A program made the position numbers and the translations under genes. A stretch of DNA of 22,632 nt, from assembly GCA_000720805.1 (NCBI GenBank), contig JODI01000110.1, forward strand, positions 1 through 22,632, in the 5' to 3' direction. Source of the DNA: Streptomyces violaceoruber. GTDB taxonomy: Bacteria; Actinomycetota; Actinomycetes; Streptomycetales; Streptomycetaceae. The notes under the pieces are model-generated. The model was not told the origin of the DNA. It was given only the letters and a program-made list of their open reading frames with translations, and did not search any database. How positions within the stretch are numbered: the first letter of the stretch is position 1; every line of letters begins with the position of its first letter. Positions 1 through 7,049 of the stretch are shown piece by piece.

Positions 1-174
1 AACGTCATCGGCACCGCCACCACCGGCACGGACGGGGCGTACGCCTTCACCGACCTCGACAGCGGCGAGTACACCGTCATCGCCACCGGCTACCCGCCGC
101 TCGCCACCGCACTGACCGTCAACGGTCAGGGTGTGGACGGTCACGACATCGAACTCGGCCACCCGGGCGAGTAG
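1..174 (+). CDS. C-terminal end of a protein with a carboxypeptidase-regulatory-like (prealbumin-like) domain, 5' truncated
   Basis: The frame is open from base 1 and stops at TAG 172-174. The visible 57 residues show the pattern of a CarboxypepD_reg-like or Cna-B-like beta sandwich: TGTDGAYAFTDLDSGEYTV, then a short strand pair and a C-terminal HDIEL strand. Such domains are often tandem in secreted or cell-wall proteins, and in actinobacteria they are also fused to transporters, so the nature of the upstream part cannot be told from here. The downstream YceI gene begins with a domain of the same type, which supports a shared job for the two neighbours. A strong hairpin follows the stop, so this is the end of a transcription unit. 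The domain type is fairly sure; the whole protein is unknown. Confidence 0.7.
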   Translation, partial: NVIGTATTGTDGAYAFTDLDSGEYTVIATGYPPLATALTVNGQGVDGHDIELGHPGE

Positions 175-181
175 TGGGGAT

Positions 182-232
182 CCGGCCCGTGGTGGGCACG
201 CTCCGAGCGGAGACGTGCCCACCGCGGGCCGG
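182..232 (+). terminator. Hairpin terminator after the truncated gene
   Basis: Arms 182-200 and 214-232 pair over 19 bp with one G-U pair, around a 13-nt loop. No clear U-run follows, as is common for Streptomyces terminators. It separates the truncated gene from the YceI gene. Confidence 0.65.
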
Positions 233-290
233 TCTCGTTGTGACCACCGTTATGACCAGTTTGTAAGGCTTTTTGCAGGGAGACATCGGG

Positions 291-1112
291 ATGGGACTGA
301 CCGCGAAGATCCGTACGCGGGACGGATGGGCCGTGTCGCACGCGGTCGTCACGGTGACCGACATGACCGGTTCGCAGGTGCTGCGCGCCGAGGCGGACCC
401 CGAGGGCGCCGTACGGGACACGACCCCGCTCGAGCCGGGGGCGTACACCGTCATCGTCACGGCCGTCGGCTACGCGCCCGCCGCCTCCAGCGCGCTCGTC
501 ACCGCGAGCGGCCGGGCCGAGGTCGGCACGGTGACGCTGGCCCGGCAGGGCGGCACCGAACTGCCGCCGCCGGGCCCGTGGACCGTCGATCCGGCGCACT
601 CCAGTGTTGCCGCGGTCGCCCAGCACCTGGGGATCTCCAGCGTGCACGGCCGGTTCACGGATTTCACGGCCTCGGTCGAGGTCGCCCCGGACGACGTGAC
701 CAAGTCCCGGGTGGAGGCGGTCATCAAGGCCGCGTCCATCGACACCGGCAACGGCATGCGCGACAGCCACCTCAGGTCCGCGGACTTCCTGGACGTCGAG
801 CGGTTCCCTGAGATCACGTACCGCTCCACCGGGCTGACGGCGGCCGGTTCGGACCGCTGGACCGTGCACGGCGAACTGACCCTGCACGGCGTCGCCCGGC
901 CGGTCGACCTGGACCTGGCCTACCTCGGCACCGGTTCCGACCCGTGGGGCGGCACCCGGGCGGCCTTCCGGGCGACGACGGAACTGCACCGCGAGGACTT
1001 CGCGATGAACTACAACCAGGTCGTCCAGGCGGGCATCTCGGCCATCGGGACGACGCTGAAGGTGGAGCTGGACGTGCAGGCGGTCCAGGGGGAGTCGCTG
1101 CCGCAGGCGTGA
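291..1112 (+). CDS. YceI family protein with N-terminal carboxypeptidase-regulatory-like domain
   Basis: 273 aa. Residues 1-85 form a prealbumin-like sandwich (EPGAYTVIVTAVGYAP). Residues 97-268 form a YceI-like lipocalin fold: WTVDPAHSSV, HGRFTDF, a DSHLRSADFLDVERFPEI block, TLHGVARPVDLDL and the end strand LKVELDVQAV. YceI proteins bind long isoprenoid or fatty-acyl ligands in a beta barrel; the cellular role in actinomycetes is unclear. There is no signal peptide, so it is probably cytoplasmic. The ATG at 291 is preferred over an in-frame TTG at 273 because AGGGA (277-281) stands 9 nt before it. The N-terminal fusion is the unusual part compared with classic periplasmic YceI. The stop lies 4 nt from the stop of the convergent gene. 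Family call is firm. Confidence 0.9.
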   Translation: MGLTAKIRTRDGWAVSHAVVTVTDMTGSQVLRAEADPEGAVRDTTPLEPGAYTVIVTAVGYAPAASSALVTASGRAEVGTVTLARQGGTELPPPGPWTVDPAHSSVAAVAQHLGISSVHGRFTDFTASVEVAPDDVTKSRVEAVIKAASIDTGNGMRDSHLRSADFLDVERFPEITYRSTGLTAAGSDRWTVHGELTLHGVARPVDLDLAYLGTGSDPWGGTRAAFRATTELHREDFAMNYNQVVQAGISAIGTTLKVELDVQAVQGESLPQA

Positions 1113-1116
1113 CGCG

Positions 1117-1506
1117 CTACATGAGGCCGACGATGCGCGGCGGGGCGAACAGGTGGCGGGCACGGTGTTCCGCGGCCGCCGTCACGGCGCCCGGGAGCAG
1201 GTCGGGGGAGTGTTCCCCGGTCTTGGCCACACCGGCGCGGTGACCGGCGCAGGCCGGGCAGGCGGGGTCCCAGTCGGGCAGCGCCTCGCGGTGCGCGTCG
1301 GCGAGATGGCGGCTCAGGCTGATCTGTGTGCCGACGATGCTGTCGGTGATGTCCCAGTCGACGCCCGGGTCCTCGGCGGTCAGTCCGGCGATGACGGCCT
1401 GGACGTGTTTCATGGCCTCGTAGCGGCGGACACACTCGGCGCAGTCCCACATCCAGGCGGGCGGCAGCGGCCACTGTTCCTCGGGGTTGAGGTCTTCCGC
1501 GCTCAT
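1117..1506 (-). CDS. Conserved hypothetical protein with two CxxC pairs
   Basis: 129 aa, family not recognised. Two CxxC pairs (C22/C25 in WDCAECVRRYE and C83/C86 in DPACPACAGH) together with H67 and H72 (SRHLADAH) suggest a zinc-binding fold or a small redox protein. It is hydrophilic, with no membrane segment or signal peptide. The C-terminal part (residues 100-129) is Ala/Arg rich. It converges with the YceI gene and leaves only 4 nt between the stops. No good ribosome binding site precedes the ATG, so the start is less certain. Coding status is supported by codon-position GC and by the paired cysteines. Zinc binding is inference. Confidence 0.7.
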   Translation of the reverse strand: MSAEDLNPEEQWPLPPAWMWDCAECVRRYEAMKHVQAVIAGLTAEDPGVDWDITDSIVGTQISLSRHLADAHREALPDWDPACPACAGHRAGVAKTGEHSPDLLPGAVTAAAEHRARHLFAPPRIVGLM

Positions 1507-1586
1507 GGGGTCACGGTAGGCGCTGCGTGCCGGTCAGCGCAGGCGTCCGTACGAACCGGACGCGCCCCGGTCCCCTCGCACGGGCC

Positions 1587-2294
1587 TCAGTTGCCACCGC
1601 GCGAGCGTCCGTTGGCGCCGCTCACCCGGGCCACCAGGTCGGTGCACAGGTCGCGGAGTTTGACGTTCTTGTTCTGAGAGACCCGGCGCAGGCGTTCCAG
1701 GGCGATCCGGGCGTCGATCCGCTCCTGTGCCATGAGGATGCCGATGGCCTGGTCGATGACGCTGCGGGAGACCAGCGCGGTGCGTACGTCGGTGACGGAC
1801 TCTCGGCGGCGCTCGACGCGCAGGGCGACGTTGATCGCGTCCCCCACCCGGGCGGCGAACGCGCGGGCGGCTTCCCGGTCCGGGCCCAGCGAGCCGGGCT
1901 CGGTGCCGTACAGGTTGAGGGCGGCACCTCTTTCGCCCTCGACGGCGATCGGTATCGCCAGCACACAACGCACGCCCTCGGACAGCGCGTACGGGGTGTA
2001 CATGGGCCAGCGGGTCTCCGCCTCCAGGTCGGGGGCGTACTGCTCGGTCTCCGTCTCGGCGGCCTCCACACACGGCCCCGAGCCGTTCTCGTACTGGCGC
2101 TGGTCGAGGCCGCTGGGCAGGCCGTGGCTGCCGGCCAGGGTCAGCAGCCGGTCGGCACGACGCACCGTGATGCTGCAGGCGGCCGCGCCGGGCACTGCCT
2201 GCACCGCGCGGTCGGTCAGATCGCGCAGCAGCGTGTCGAGACCGCTGCTGCGCACGATGGCCATTTCCAGCGTGTCGGGCGTCTCAGGGCTCAT
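1587..2294 (-). CDS. GAF and ANTAR domain-containing regulator
   Basis: 235 aa. Residues about 15-155 are a GAF-type sensor domain (ACSITVRRADRLLTLAGSHG, ENGSGPCVEAAETE, GVRCVLAIPIAVEGERGAAL). Residues about 170-225 are an ANTAR domain: VIDQAIGILMAQERID followed by ALERLRRVSQNKNVKLRDL. ANTAR domains bind RNA hairpin pairs and prevent transcription termination; here the signal would come from the GAF domain rather than a receiver. Streptomyces carries many such proteins with unknown ligands and targets. A second protein of the same architecture lies immediately upstream on the same strand. The upstream sequence (2295-2330) has TTAACA and TACGGT elements close to the ATG and little room for a leader, so a short or absent 5'UTR is possible. 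Confidence 0.9.
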   Translation of the reverse strand: MSPETPDTLEMAIVRSSGLDTLLRDLTDRAVQAVPGAAACSITVRRADRLLTLAGSHGLPSGLDQRQYENGSGPCVEAAETETEQYAPDLEAETRWPMYTPYALSEGVRCVLAIPIAVEGERGAALNLYGTEPGSLGPDREAARAFAARVGDAINVALRVERRRESVTDVRTALVSRSVIDQAIGILMAQERIDARIALERLRRVSQNKNVKLRDLCTDLVARVSGANGRSRGGN

Positions 2295-2358
2295 GACCGT
2301 ACGGATATCCCGTCAACGCCTGTTAACGCCCCGCGCCGCCCGGTCCGTCGCAGAGCGT

Positions 2359-3060
2359 TCAGGAGGCGTTGTGCGCGCCCACGATGCGGCGAGCCAGGTC
2401 GCGCAGCTTGATGTTCTCCCGCTGCGAGGCCTTGACCAGGGAGTCGAACGCCTCCGCCGCGTCCATGTCCATCCGCTCCATGAGGATCCCGGTGGCCTGC
2501 CCGATCAGGTCACGGGTACGCATGGCCTCCGTCAACTGCTCCCGTACGGTGGCCGAGTCGAGGGCGAGACTGACGTGTGCGGTGAACAGCCGCCCGACGC
2601 GGGTGGCGGCCTCGTCGAAGGCGCGCGGCTTGCGGGAGTAGGCCGTCAGCACGGTCAGCCGGCGGCGGTCGGCGCGCAGCCTCAGCGACAGCGCCGAGCG
2701 CAGGCCGAGTTCGGCCAGCGGAGCTCCGCCGCCGTCGACCTCGCTGTCCTCCAGCCGCACGACGGGCGCGGTCCACAGGTGTTCCCAGTACGGCGCCTGC
2801 GTGTGTCCGGTGTGACCGGCCTCGGCGGAGCGCACGACCTCGTCGGTCCAGGCGACCGCGCGGCGGTGGGAGCGCTCGATGACGGAGATGCCGGCGTGGT
2901 CCGCACCGGGCACGAGGCCGACGGCGAGCCGGACCGCGGCGTGCAGGGTGCTGTGCGGGGTCACCGTGTCGTGCAGTTGCTGAGCTGCCGCCGTCAGGGC
3001 TGCCGCCAGTTCGTAACCAGCGGTAAAGCGGGGCAAATCAGGAAACTCGGACGCAGCCAC
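2359..3060 (-). CDS. GAF and ANTAR domain-containing regulator (second copy)
   Basis: About 233 aa. The N-terminal two thirds are a GAF-type domain (HAGISVIERSHRRAVAWTDE, ALSLRLRADRRRLTVLTAYS). Residues about 165-228 are an ANTAR domain (RDLIGQATGILMERMDMD, then AFDSLVKASQRENIKLRDL). The open frame runs much further upstream, but that stretch overlaps the divergent STAS gene and does not look like protein. GTG at 3060-3058 is chosen because GAAGAGG stands 6 nt before it. The adjacent GTG at 3063 leaves too little space. It is a distant paralogue of the GAF-ANTAR gene downstream, and the 64-nt gap between them suggests separate or loosely linked expression. Confidence 0.88.
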   Translation of the reverse strand: MAASEFPDLPRFTAGYELAAALTAAAQQLHDTVTPHSTLHAAVRLAVGLVPGADHAGISVIERSHRRAVAWTDEVVRSAEAGHTGHTQAPYWEHLWTAPVVRLEDSEVDGGGAPLAELGLRSALSLRLRADRRRLTVLTAYSRKPRAFDEAATRVGRLFTAHVSLALDSATVREQLTEAMRTRDLIGQATGILMERMDMDAAEAFDSLVKASQRENIKLRDLARRIVGAHNAS

Positions 3061-3298
3061 CACGAACCTCTTCGGCGTGCACGACCGAACGGCCGTGCGC
3101 AGGAGAGCTCCGCAGCACATTCCCGACTGCGAGCACAGGACGGACAGCACTTTAGCTGCTTGGTTGCGTCGAGGTGACGTCCGGCCGACGCCCGGCCGCA
3201 AGCCCTTTCGGGCACGGCGGTCGGCATGATGGAATGGGGGCGACAGGTCAGGAAGTGGCCACACCGGAATCCGGACGAACGTCTGCCAGGTGAGCACT

Positions 3299-3664
3299 GT
3301 GACCTTCTTCCCGAATCCGTGCGAGCTGCGTGATCTGCGTGATCTGCCCGGCCGCACCACCCTCCTCGCCCTTCCGCCCGAGATCGACATATCCAACGCC
3401 GCGGGCCTGCTGGACCGGGTCCTGTCGGCCCTGGACGCCCGTGCCGACCGGCTGCGGACCCTGGTCCTGGACCTCACGGCGACCGACTTCATGGACTCCC
3501 AGGGCGTCCGCCTCGTCGGCGAGGTCCGCCACCGGCTCCCGCCCGGCGCGCGGCTACGGGTCGTGGCCCGGTCCGACGGGGCCCCCACCCGCGTCCTGGA
3601 GCTGACGGGCGTGCGGCGGGACGTGCCGGTGTACGACAACCTGAGCGAGGCCTTGGAGGATTAG
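3299..3664 (+). CDS. STAS domain protein (anti-sigma factor antagonist-like)
   Basis: 121 aa, all one STAS domain: TTLLALPPEIDISNAAGLLD is the first strand-helix unit and LVLDLTATDFMDSQGVRLV is the signature. Ser67 in DSQG matches the phosphorylatable serine of SpoIIAA/RsbV proteins. Such proteins bind a partner-switching anti-sigma kinase when unphosphorylated. No anti-sigma factor or sigma factor gene is nearby. Two GTG codons are in frame: the one at 3299 has AGGTGA (3288-3293) at 5 nt, while the one at 3290 overlaps that motif, so 3299 is chosen. The gene diverges from the GAF-ANTAR gene across a 238-nt region and ends in a strong hairpin, so it is a single-gene unit. Confidence 0.87.
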   Translation: MTFFPNPCELRDLRDLPGRTTLLALPPEIDISNAAGLLDRVLSALDARADRLRTLVLDLTATDFMDSQGVRLVGEVRHRLPPGARLRVVARSDGAPTRVLELTGVRRDVPVYDNLSEALED

Positions 3665-3668
3665 GGTT

Positions 3669-3710
3669 CTTCTGATGGATCTGCGCGACGCCGCGGAGAT
3701 CCATCAGAAG
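3669..3710 (+). terminator. Perfect 14-bp hairpin after the STAS gene
   Basis: Arms 3669-3682 and 3697-3710 are perfect inverted repeats around a 14-nt GC-rich loop that can form a further short stem. It starts 4 nt after the STAS stop codon. Confidence 0.75.
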
Positions 3711-3765
3711 GGCCCTGGGGCGCTGGTTCAGCGTTCAGGTCGCCCAGGGGTTCTAGGCTGGCGGC

Positions 3766-4233
3766 ATGGCACCGAACATCGCGACCAACACTTCCGTATC
3801 GCTGGACGAGTTGCTGGACTTCGTACGGCCCCGCCACCACGCGATCCTGCTGACCCGGCGGGCCGACGGCGGACCCCAGGGATCACCGTTGACCTGCGGC
3901 GTCGACGACTCCGGGCGGATCGTCGTGTCGACCTACCCCGAGCGCGCCAAGACCCGCAACGCCAAGCGTGATCCGCGGGTCAGCCTGATCGTGCTGAGCG
4001 ACGACTGGAACGGGTCGTGGGTCCAGATCGACGGCGCCGCCGAGGTCATCGACCCGCCGGACTCCGTGGAGCCACTGGTGGAGTACTACCGGAACATCGC
4101 CGGCGAGCACCCCGACTGGGGCGAGTACCGGGCGGCCATGGTGAAGCAGGGTAAGTCGATCATCCGGATCACGCCGGAGCGGTGGGGGCCGGTGGCCACC
4201 GGCGGATTCCCGGCGCGGCTGGTTGAGGGCTGA
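3766..4233 (+). CDS. PPOX-class F420/flavin-dependent oxidoreductase
   Basis: 155 aa split-barrel protein of the pyridoxamine-5'-phosphate-oxidase-like superfamily. Visible family blocks are FVRPRHHAILLTRRADGGPQ, GSPLTCGVDDSGRIVVSTY, a cofactor-contact segment RAKTRNAKRDPRVSLIVL, WVQIDGAAEVID and a C-terminal IRITPERWG. Actinobacterial members usually bind coenzyme F420 and reduce unknown substrates; the sequence alone does not separate F420 from FMN use. A TAGGCT hexamer (3754-3759) sits 6 nt before the ATG and there is no Shine-Dalgarno sequence, which would fit a leaderless mRNA. The hairpin upstream separates it from the STAS gene. No partner gene is adjacent. Confidence 0.88.
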   Translation: MAPNIATNTSVSLDELLDFVRPRHHAILLTRRADGGPQGSPLTCGVDDSGRIVVSTYPERAKTRNAKRDPRVSLIVLSDDWNGSWVQIDGAAEVIDPPDSVEPLVEYYRNIAGEHPDWGEYRAAMVKQGKSIIRITPERWGPVATGGFPARLVEG

Positions 4234-4477
4234 GCGGGGACCCGGGTCTGGGCCTGGGCCTGGGCGCGGATGAGCTCGTGGCGTGACGTTCGGGAGCTCG
4301 TGAGCGTGGTGTTCCGGCGGGTCTGGCGTTCTGGCGGGGCATGGCCTTCTGGCGGAGTTCGCCGTCCTGACGGGACATGGCCTTCCGGCGGAGTTCGCCG
4401 TCCTGGCGGGACATGGTCTTCCGGCGAGGCGTGACGCTCGGGAGCTCGGAGCGTGGTGTTCTGGCCGGACCTGGACT
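4234..4477. repeat. Noncoding stretch with 36-bp tandem units inside a 39-bp direct repeat
   Basis: Two near-identical 36-bp units lie at 4340-4375 and 4376-4411, with a partial third at 4412-4426. They are flanked by an imperfect direct repeat of about 39 bp at 4280-4318 and 4428-4466, the second copy one base shorter. On the minus strand the units read as open frame, but the translation is low complexity and starts inside the repeat, so I do not call a gene. The region lies between the stops of two convergent genes (PPOX and TetR). Confidence 0.75.
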
Positions 4478-5242
4478 TCAGTCGGCCCTCGTCACCATCG
4501 TCTCGATGCCCGCCACCAGCAGGTCCAGGGCGAACTCGAAGTCGCGGTCCATCATCTCCTCGACCGTGTCGCCGCCGCGGGCCGTCATGATCTCCGTGGA
4601 CCCCTGGATGATCTCCGCGGCGTCCGGGTGCTCCGTGGCCTCGGACATGGCCGCCCGGAAGTACTCGTCCGGGGTCATGCCGGTGTCGGTCACCCGCGTG
4701 TAGAAGTGGCCCTCGAGCGTGCCGTAGCCGTAGACGAACTGGAAGACGGCCGCGATGGCCCCCATCAGCCGGTGCACGGGCAGGCCGGTCTTGCGGATGA
4801 CCTGCTGGACGCACCGGGCGAACGCGAGGTAGTTCGGACCGAGGTTGAGGAAGCGGCCGGCCAGCGGGGACAGCCAGGGATGGCGGATCAGTACGGCACG
4901 GTAGCCGTGGGCCAGCGTGCGCAGCTGGCCCCGCCAGTCCTCGTCGGCCTCCGGATCGGGCAGCCCCAGCTCTCCCATGACCGCGTCCAGGGCCAGTTCC
5001 AGCAGGTCGTCCTTGGTGTCGACGTACCAGTAGACGGACATCGCGGTGACGTTCAGCTCGGCGGCGAGCCGGCGCATGGAGAACCCGGTCAGCCCCTCGG
5101 CGTCCAGCAGCCGCACGGTGGCCTCGGTGATCCGGTCGCGGTCGAGCCCGGACGGCTGCCCGCCACCGCGCCCACGGCGACGCGCCTTGCCCTCCAGCCA
5201 GACGCTGGTCCGCGCCGTCCGCCGCTCGGCCGACCTCACCAT
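4478..5242 (-). CDS. TetR/AcrR family transcriptional regulator
   Basis: 254 aa. A basic tail of about 35 residues precedes the TetR_N helix-turn-helix at residues 36-82 (ITEATVRLLDAEGLTGFSMR, then LAAELNVTAMSVYWYVDTKD). The rest is an all-helical ligand-binding domain with the pattern of the TetR_C-type group (HGYRAVLIRHPWLSPLAGRF, EMMDRDFEFALDLLVAGIE), usual for drug-sensing repressors. It is the gene immediately downstream of an MFS exporter on the same strand, separated by 179 nt with hairpins, which suggests that it represses that exporter. A long inverted repeat over the exporter promoter is the likely operator. The ATG at 5242 fits the family after allowing for the long basic N-terminus. 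Confidence 0.9.
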   Translation of the reverse strand: MVRSAERRTARTSVWLEGKARRRGRGGGQPSGLDRDRITEATVRLLDAEGLTGFSMRRLAAELNVTAMSVYWYVDTKDDLLELALDAVMGELGLPDPEADEDWRGQLRTLAHGYRAVLIRHPWLSPLAGRFLNLGPNYLAFARCVQQVIRKTGLPVHRLMGAIAAVFQFVYGYGTLEGHFYTRVTDTGMTPDEYFRAAMSEATEHPDAAEIIQGSTEIMTARGGDTVEEMMDRDFEFALDLLVAGIETMVTRAD

Positions 5243-5323
5243 GGGCGCACCTTCCTCGACTTTCCGACGCCGGTCAGCTTAGGCGCCACGCCGGGGCGCG
5301 GGGCCGCAGCTGAGCGCGGCTCC

Positions 5324-5354
5324 TCCCCCGCTCTCGGTTCTCTCCAGCGGGGGA
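5324..5354 (-). terminator. Hairpin between the MFS and TetR genes
   Basis: Arms 5324-5332 and 5346-5354 form a perfect 9-bp GC-rich stem with a 13-nt loop. A second hairpin overlaps the MFS stop codon (inner stem 5404-5409/5414-5419, outer arms 5399-5403/5424-5428). Together they probably end or reduce transcription from the MFS gene into the TetR gene. Confidence 0.5.
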
Positions 5355-5421
5355 CCCCCGTCGTGGGCGGGAACAGCCACGGCGAGTCCGCGGTCCCCCG
5401 CCTACCCGGCCATCCGGGTTC

Positions 5422-6921
5422 CTAGGCGAAGTCTCCCCGCTCAGCGCGCCGCAACAACACCGCCGCGACCAGTCCCCCGAGCAGCACGGCCACCGCCCCC
5501 ACCAACTGACTGGTCTCCAGGCCGGAGGCGAAGGCATCGGTGATCTGCCGCCGCTCCTGCGCCGACCCCGCCTCGGCCAACGCCGCCGGCAGGGAAGCCG
5601 CCGCCACCGAGACAGCCGCGGCGAACCGGGAGTTCAGCACGGCGCCGAGCACCGCGACCCCCAACCCCTGCCCGAACTCCGCCAGCGTGCCGTTGACGCC
5701 GGCCCCCACGCCCGCCTTCTCCGGCGGGATCGCGCTCATCACGGCGTTGGCCATGGCCGGCATGGCGAAGGCGACACCGACGCCCATGATGATCAGGCCG
5801 AGCAGCATGCCGCCGTAGCTGTCCCCGCCGAGCAGGGCGATCGAGGCGAGCCCCGCCGCCAGGCACGTCATCCCCGCGGCGATGGTCAGCGGCGTGCCCA
5901 GCTTCGGCAGCAGCCTCGCGCCCAGTCCGGTGAAGTTGAGCGCGACGATGGTGAGCGCGAACGGCGCCGTGTGCAGACCGGCCTCCAAGGGGCCGTATCC
6001 GAGTACGAACTGGAGGTGCTGGGTGAGCAGGAAGAGCGAGCCGGCCATTCCGAAGGCGACGAGGATCGCGCCCGCCACGGCGCCGGTGAACCTCTGGTCG
6101 CGGAAGAAGTGCATGTCCAGCATCGGGTACGGGATGCGCAGTTCCCACGTCACGAACCCGGCCAGGACGAGGACGCCGATCGCGGCGGAGGTGAGGGTGG
6201 GTGCCGAGGTCCAGCCGTGGTCGGGCCCGGAGATGATCGCGTAGACGACACTCGTCATGCCGATCGTGGACAGCAGCGCGCCGAGCAGGTCGGGGCGTTC
6301 ACCCTGCGGGTTCCTGGACTCCGGCACGAGGGCGAGCACGGCGATCAGGCCGATGACCGCGACCGGGATGTTGACGAGGAAGATCGCGCCCCACCAGAAG
6401 TGGTCGAGCAACACCCCGCCGAGCAGCGGGCCGACGGCGAAACCGAGCGAGTTGACCGTGGACCACAGGCCGATCGCCTTCACCCGCTCGGTGTCGTCGA
6501 AGATCTGGACCACGACGGCGAGCGTGGTGGTCATCAGCAGCGCCCCGCCGACGCCCATGCCGGCTCGCGCGGCGATCAGCTGCCCGCTGGTGCTCGCCAG
6601 ACCCGCCACCAGCGAGCCGACGCCGAACAGGGCCAGGCCCGCCGCCAGCAGCTTCTTACGGCCGTAACGGTCCGCGGAGCTGCCCGCGGTGAGCAGCAGG
6701 CCCGACTGCACCAGCGAGTACGCGTTGATCATCCACTGGACGTCGGAGGTGGAGGCGTCCAGCTCGCGGGTCAGCGAGGGGATCGCCACGTTCAGGACGG
6801 TGTTGTCGAGCAGCACGGTGAGCTGCGCGAGACAGATGACACCGAGGATCAGCCACCGCTGGGGGTGGCCGCCGGCCAGCGCGGGGGGCGAGGCCGCCTG
6901 TTCCTTGGGAGATGTCGTCAT
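5422..6921 (-). CDS. MFS transporter, DHA2 (14-TM) drug exporter family
   Basis: 499 aa with about 14 hydrophobic segments, the usual size for DHA2 (EmrB/QacA-like) proton-coupled exporters. Signature motifs are visible: LDNTVLNVAIP (38-48), motif A GSSADRYGRKKL (80-91) in the first cytoplasmic loop, and the antiporter motif C GFAVGPLLGG (160-169). The substrate cannot be told; relatives export antibiotics or dyes. An in-frame GTG at 6930 lies inside the probable -10 box, so translation more likely starts at ATG 6921, with almost no leader. The promoter is overlaid by an inverted repeat, consistent with repression by the TetR protein encoded downstream. Confidence 0.92.
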   Translation of the reverse strand: MTTSPKEQAASPPALAGGHPQRWLILGVICLAQLTVLLDNTVLNVAIPSLTRELDASTSDVQWMINAYSLVQSGLLLTAGSSADRYGRKKLLAAGLALFGVGSLVAGLASTSGQLIAARAGMGVGGALLMTTTLAVVVQIFDDTERVKAIGLWSTVNSLGFAVGPLLGGVLLDHFWWGAIFLVNIPVAVIGLIAVLALVPESRNPQGERPDLLGALLSTIGMTSVVYAIISGPDHGWTSAPTLTSAAIGVLVLAGFVTWELRIPYPMLDMHFFRDQRFTGAVAGAILVAFGMAGSLFLLTQHLQFVLGYGPLEAGLHTAPFALTIVALNFTGLGARLLPKLGTPLTIAAGMTCLAAGLASIALLGGDSYGGMLLGLIIMGVGVAFAMPAMANAVMSAIPPEKAGVGAGVNGTLAEFGQGLGVAVLGAVLNSRFAAAVSVAAASLPAALAEAGSAQERRQITDAFASGLETSQLVGAVAVLLGGLVAAVLLRRAERGDFA

Positions 6922-6923
6922 GC

Positions 6924-6958
6924 TGTACACCGTAGAATGGTTCCCGTACGGCGTACAA
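6924..6958 (-). promoter_or_regulatory. MFS promoter with overlapping operator-like inverted repeat
   Basis: Read on the minus strand, TTGTAC (6958-6953) and TACGGT (6934-6929) are separated by 18 bp and make a recognisable -35/-10 pair. An 11-bp inverted repeat with one mismatch, TGTACACCGTA (6924-6934) and TACGGCGTACA (6947-6957) with 12 bp between, has its arms on these two boxes. The predicted transcript would start at about 6923-6921, at or next to the ATG. This layout fits steric repression by a TetR-type dimer or pair of dimers. Confidence 0.6.
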
Positions 6959-6980
6959 CGAGGTTTCTCGCCGTACGGAA

Positions 6981-7020
6981 CGGCGGTGGCCCGGGTTCGT
7001 GTGAACCCGGGCCACCGCCG
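6981..7020 (-). terminator. Strong 18-bp hairpin at the end of the glycosyltransferase operon
   Basis: Arms 6981-6998 and 7003-7020 pair perfectly over 18 bp with a GTGT loop. It starts 30 nt after the stop of the GT39 gene and isolates the four-gene operon from the MFS promoter downstream. Confidence 0.8.
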
Positions 7021-7049
7021 CCGTCGTCTTTCTGGTCCCCGCCGGGCGG

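Noticed and set aside
3061..3639. Upstream extension of the second GAF-ANTAR frame
   Set aside because: It overlaps the STAS gene on the other strand, has no domain-like sequence, and a GTG with a good ribosome binding site exists at 3060.
4169..4414. Minus-strand frame with repeated MSRQDGELRRKA peptides
   Set aside because: It is low complexity, created by the tandem DNA repeat, overlaps the end of the PPOX gene and has no ribosome binding site.
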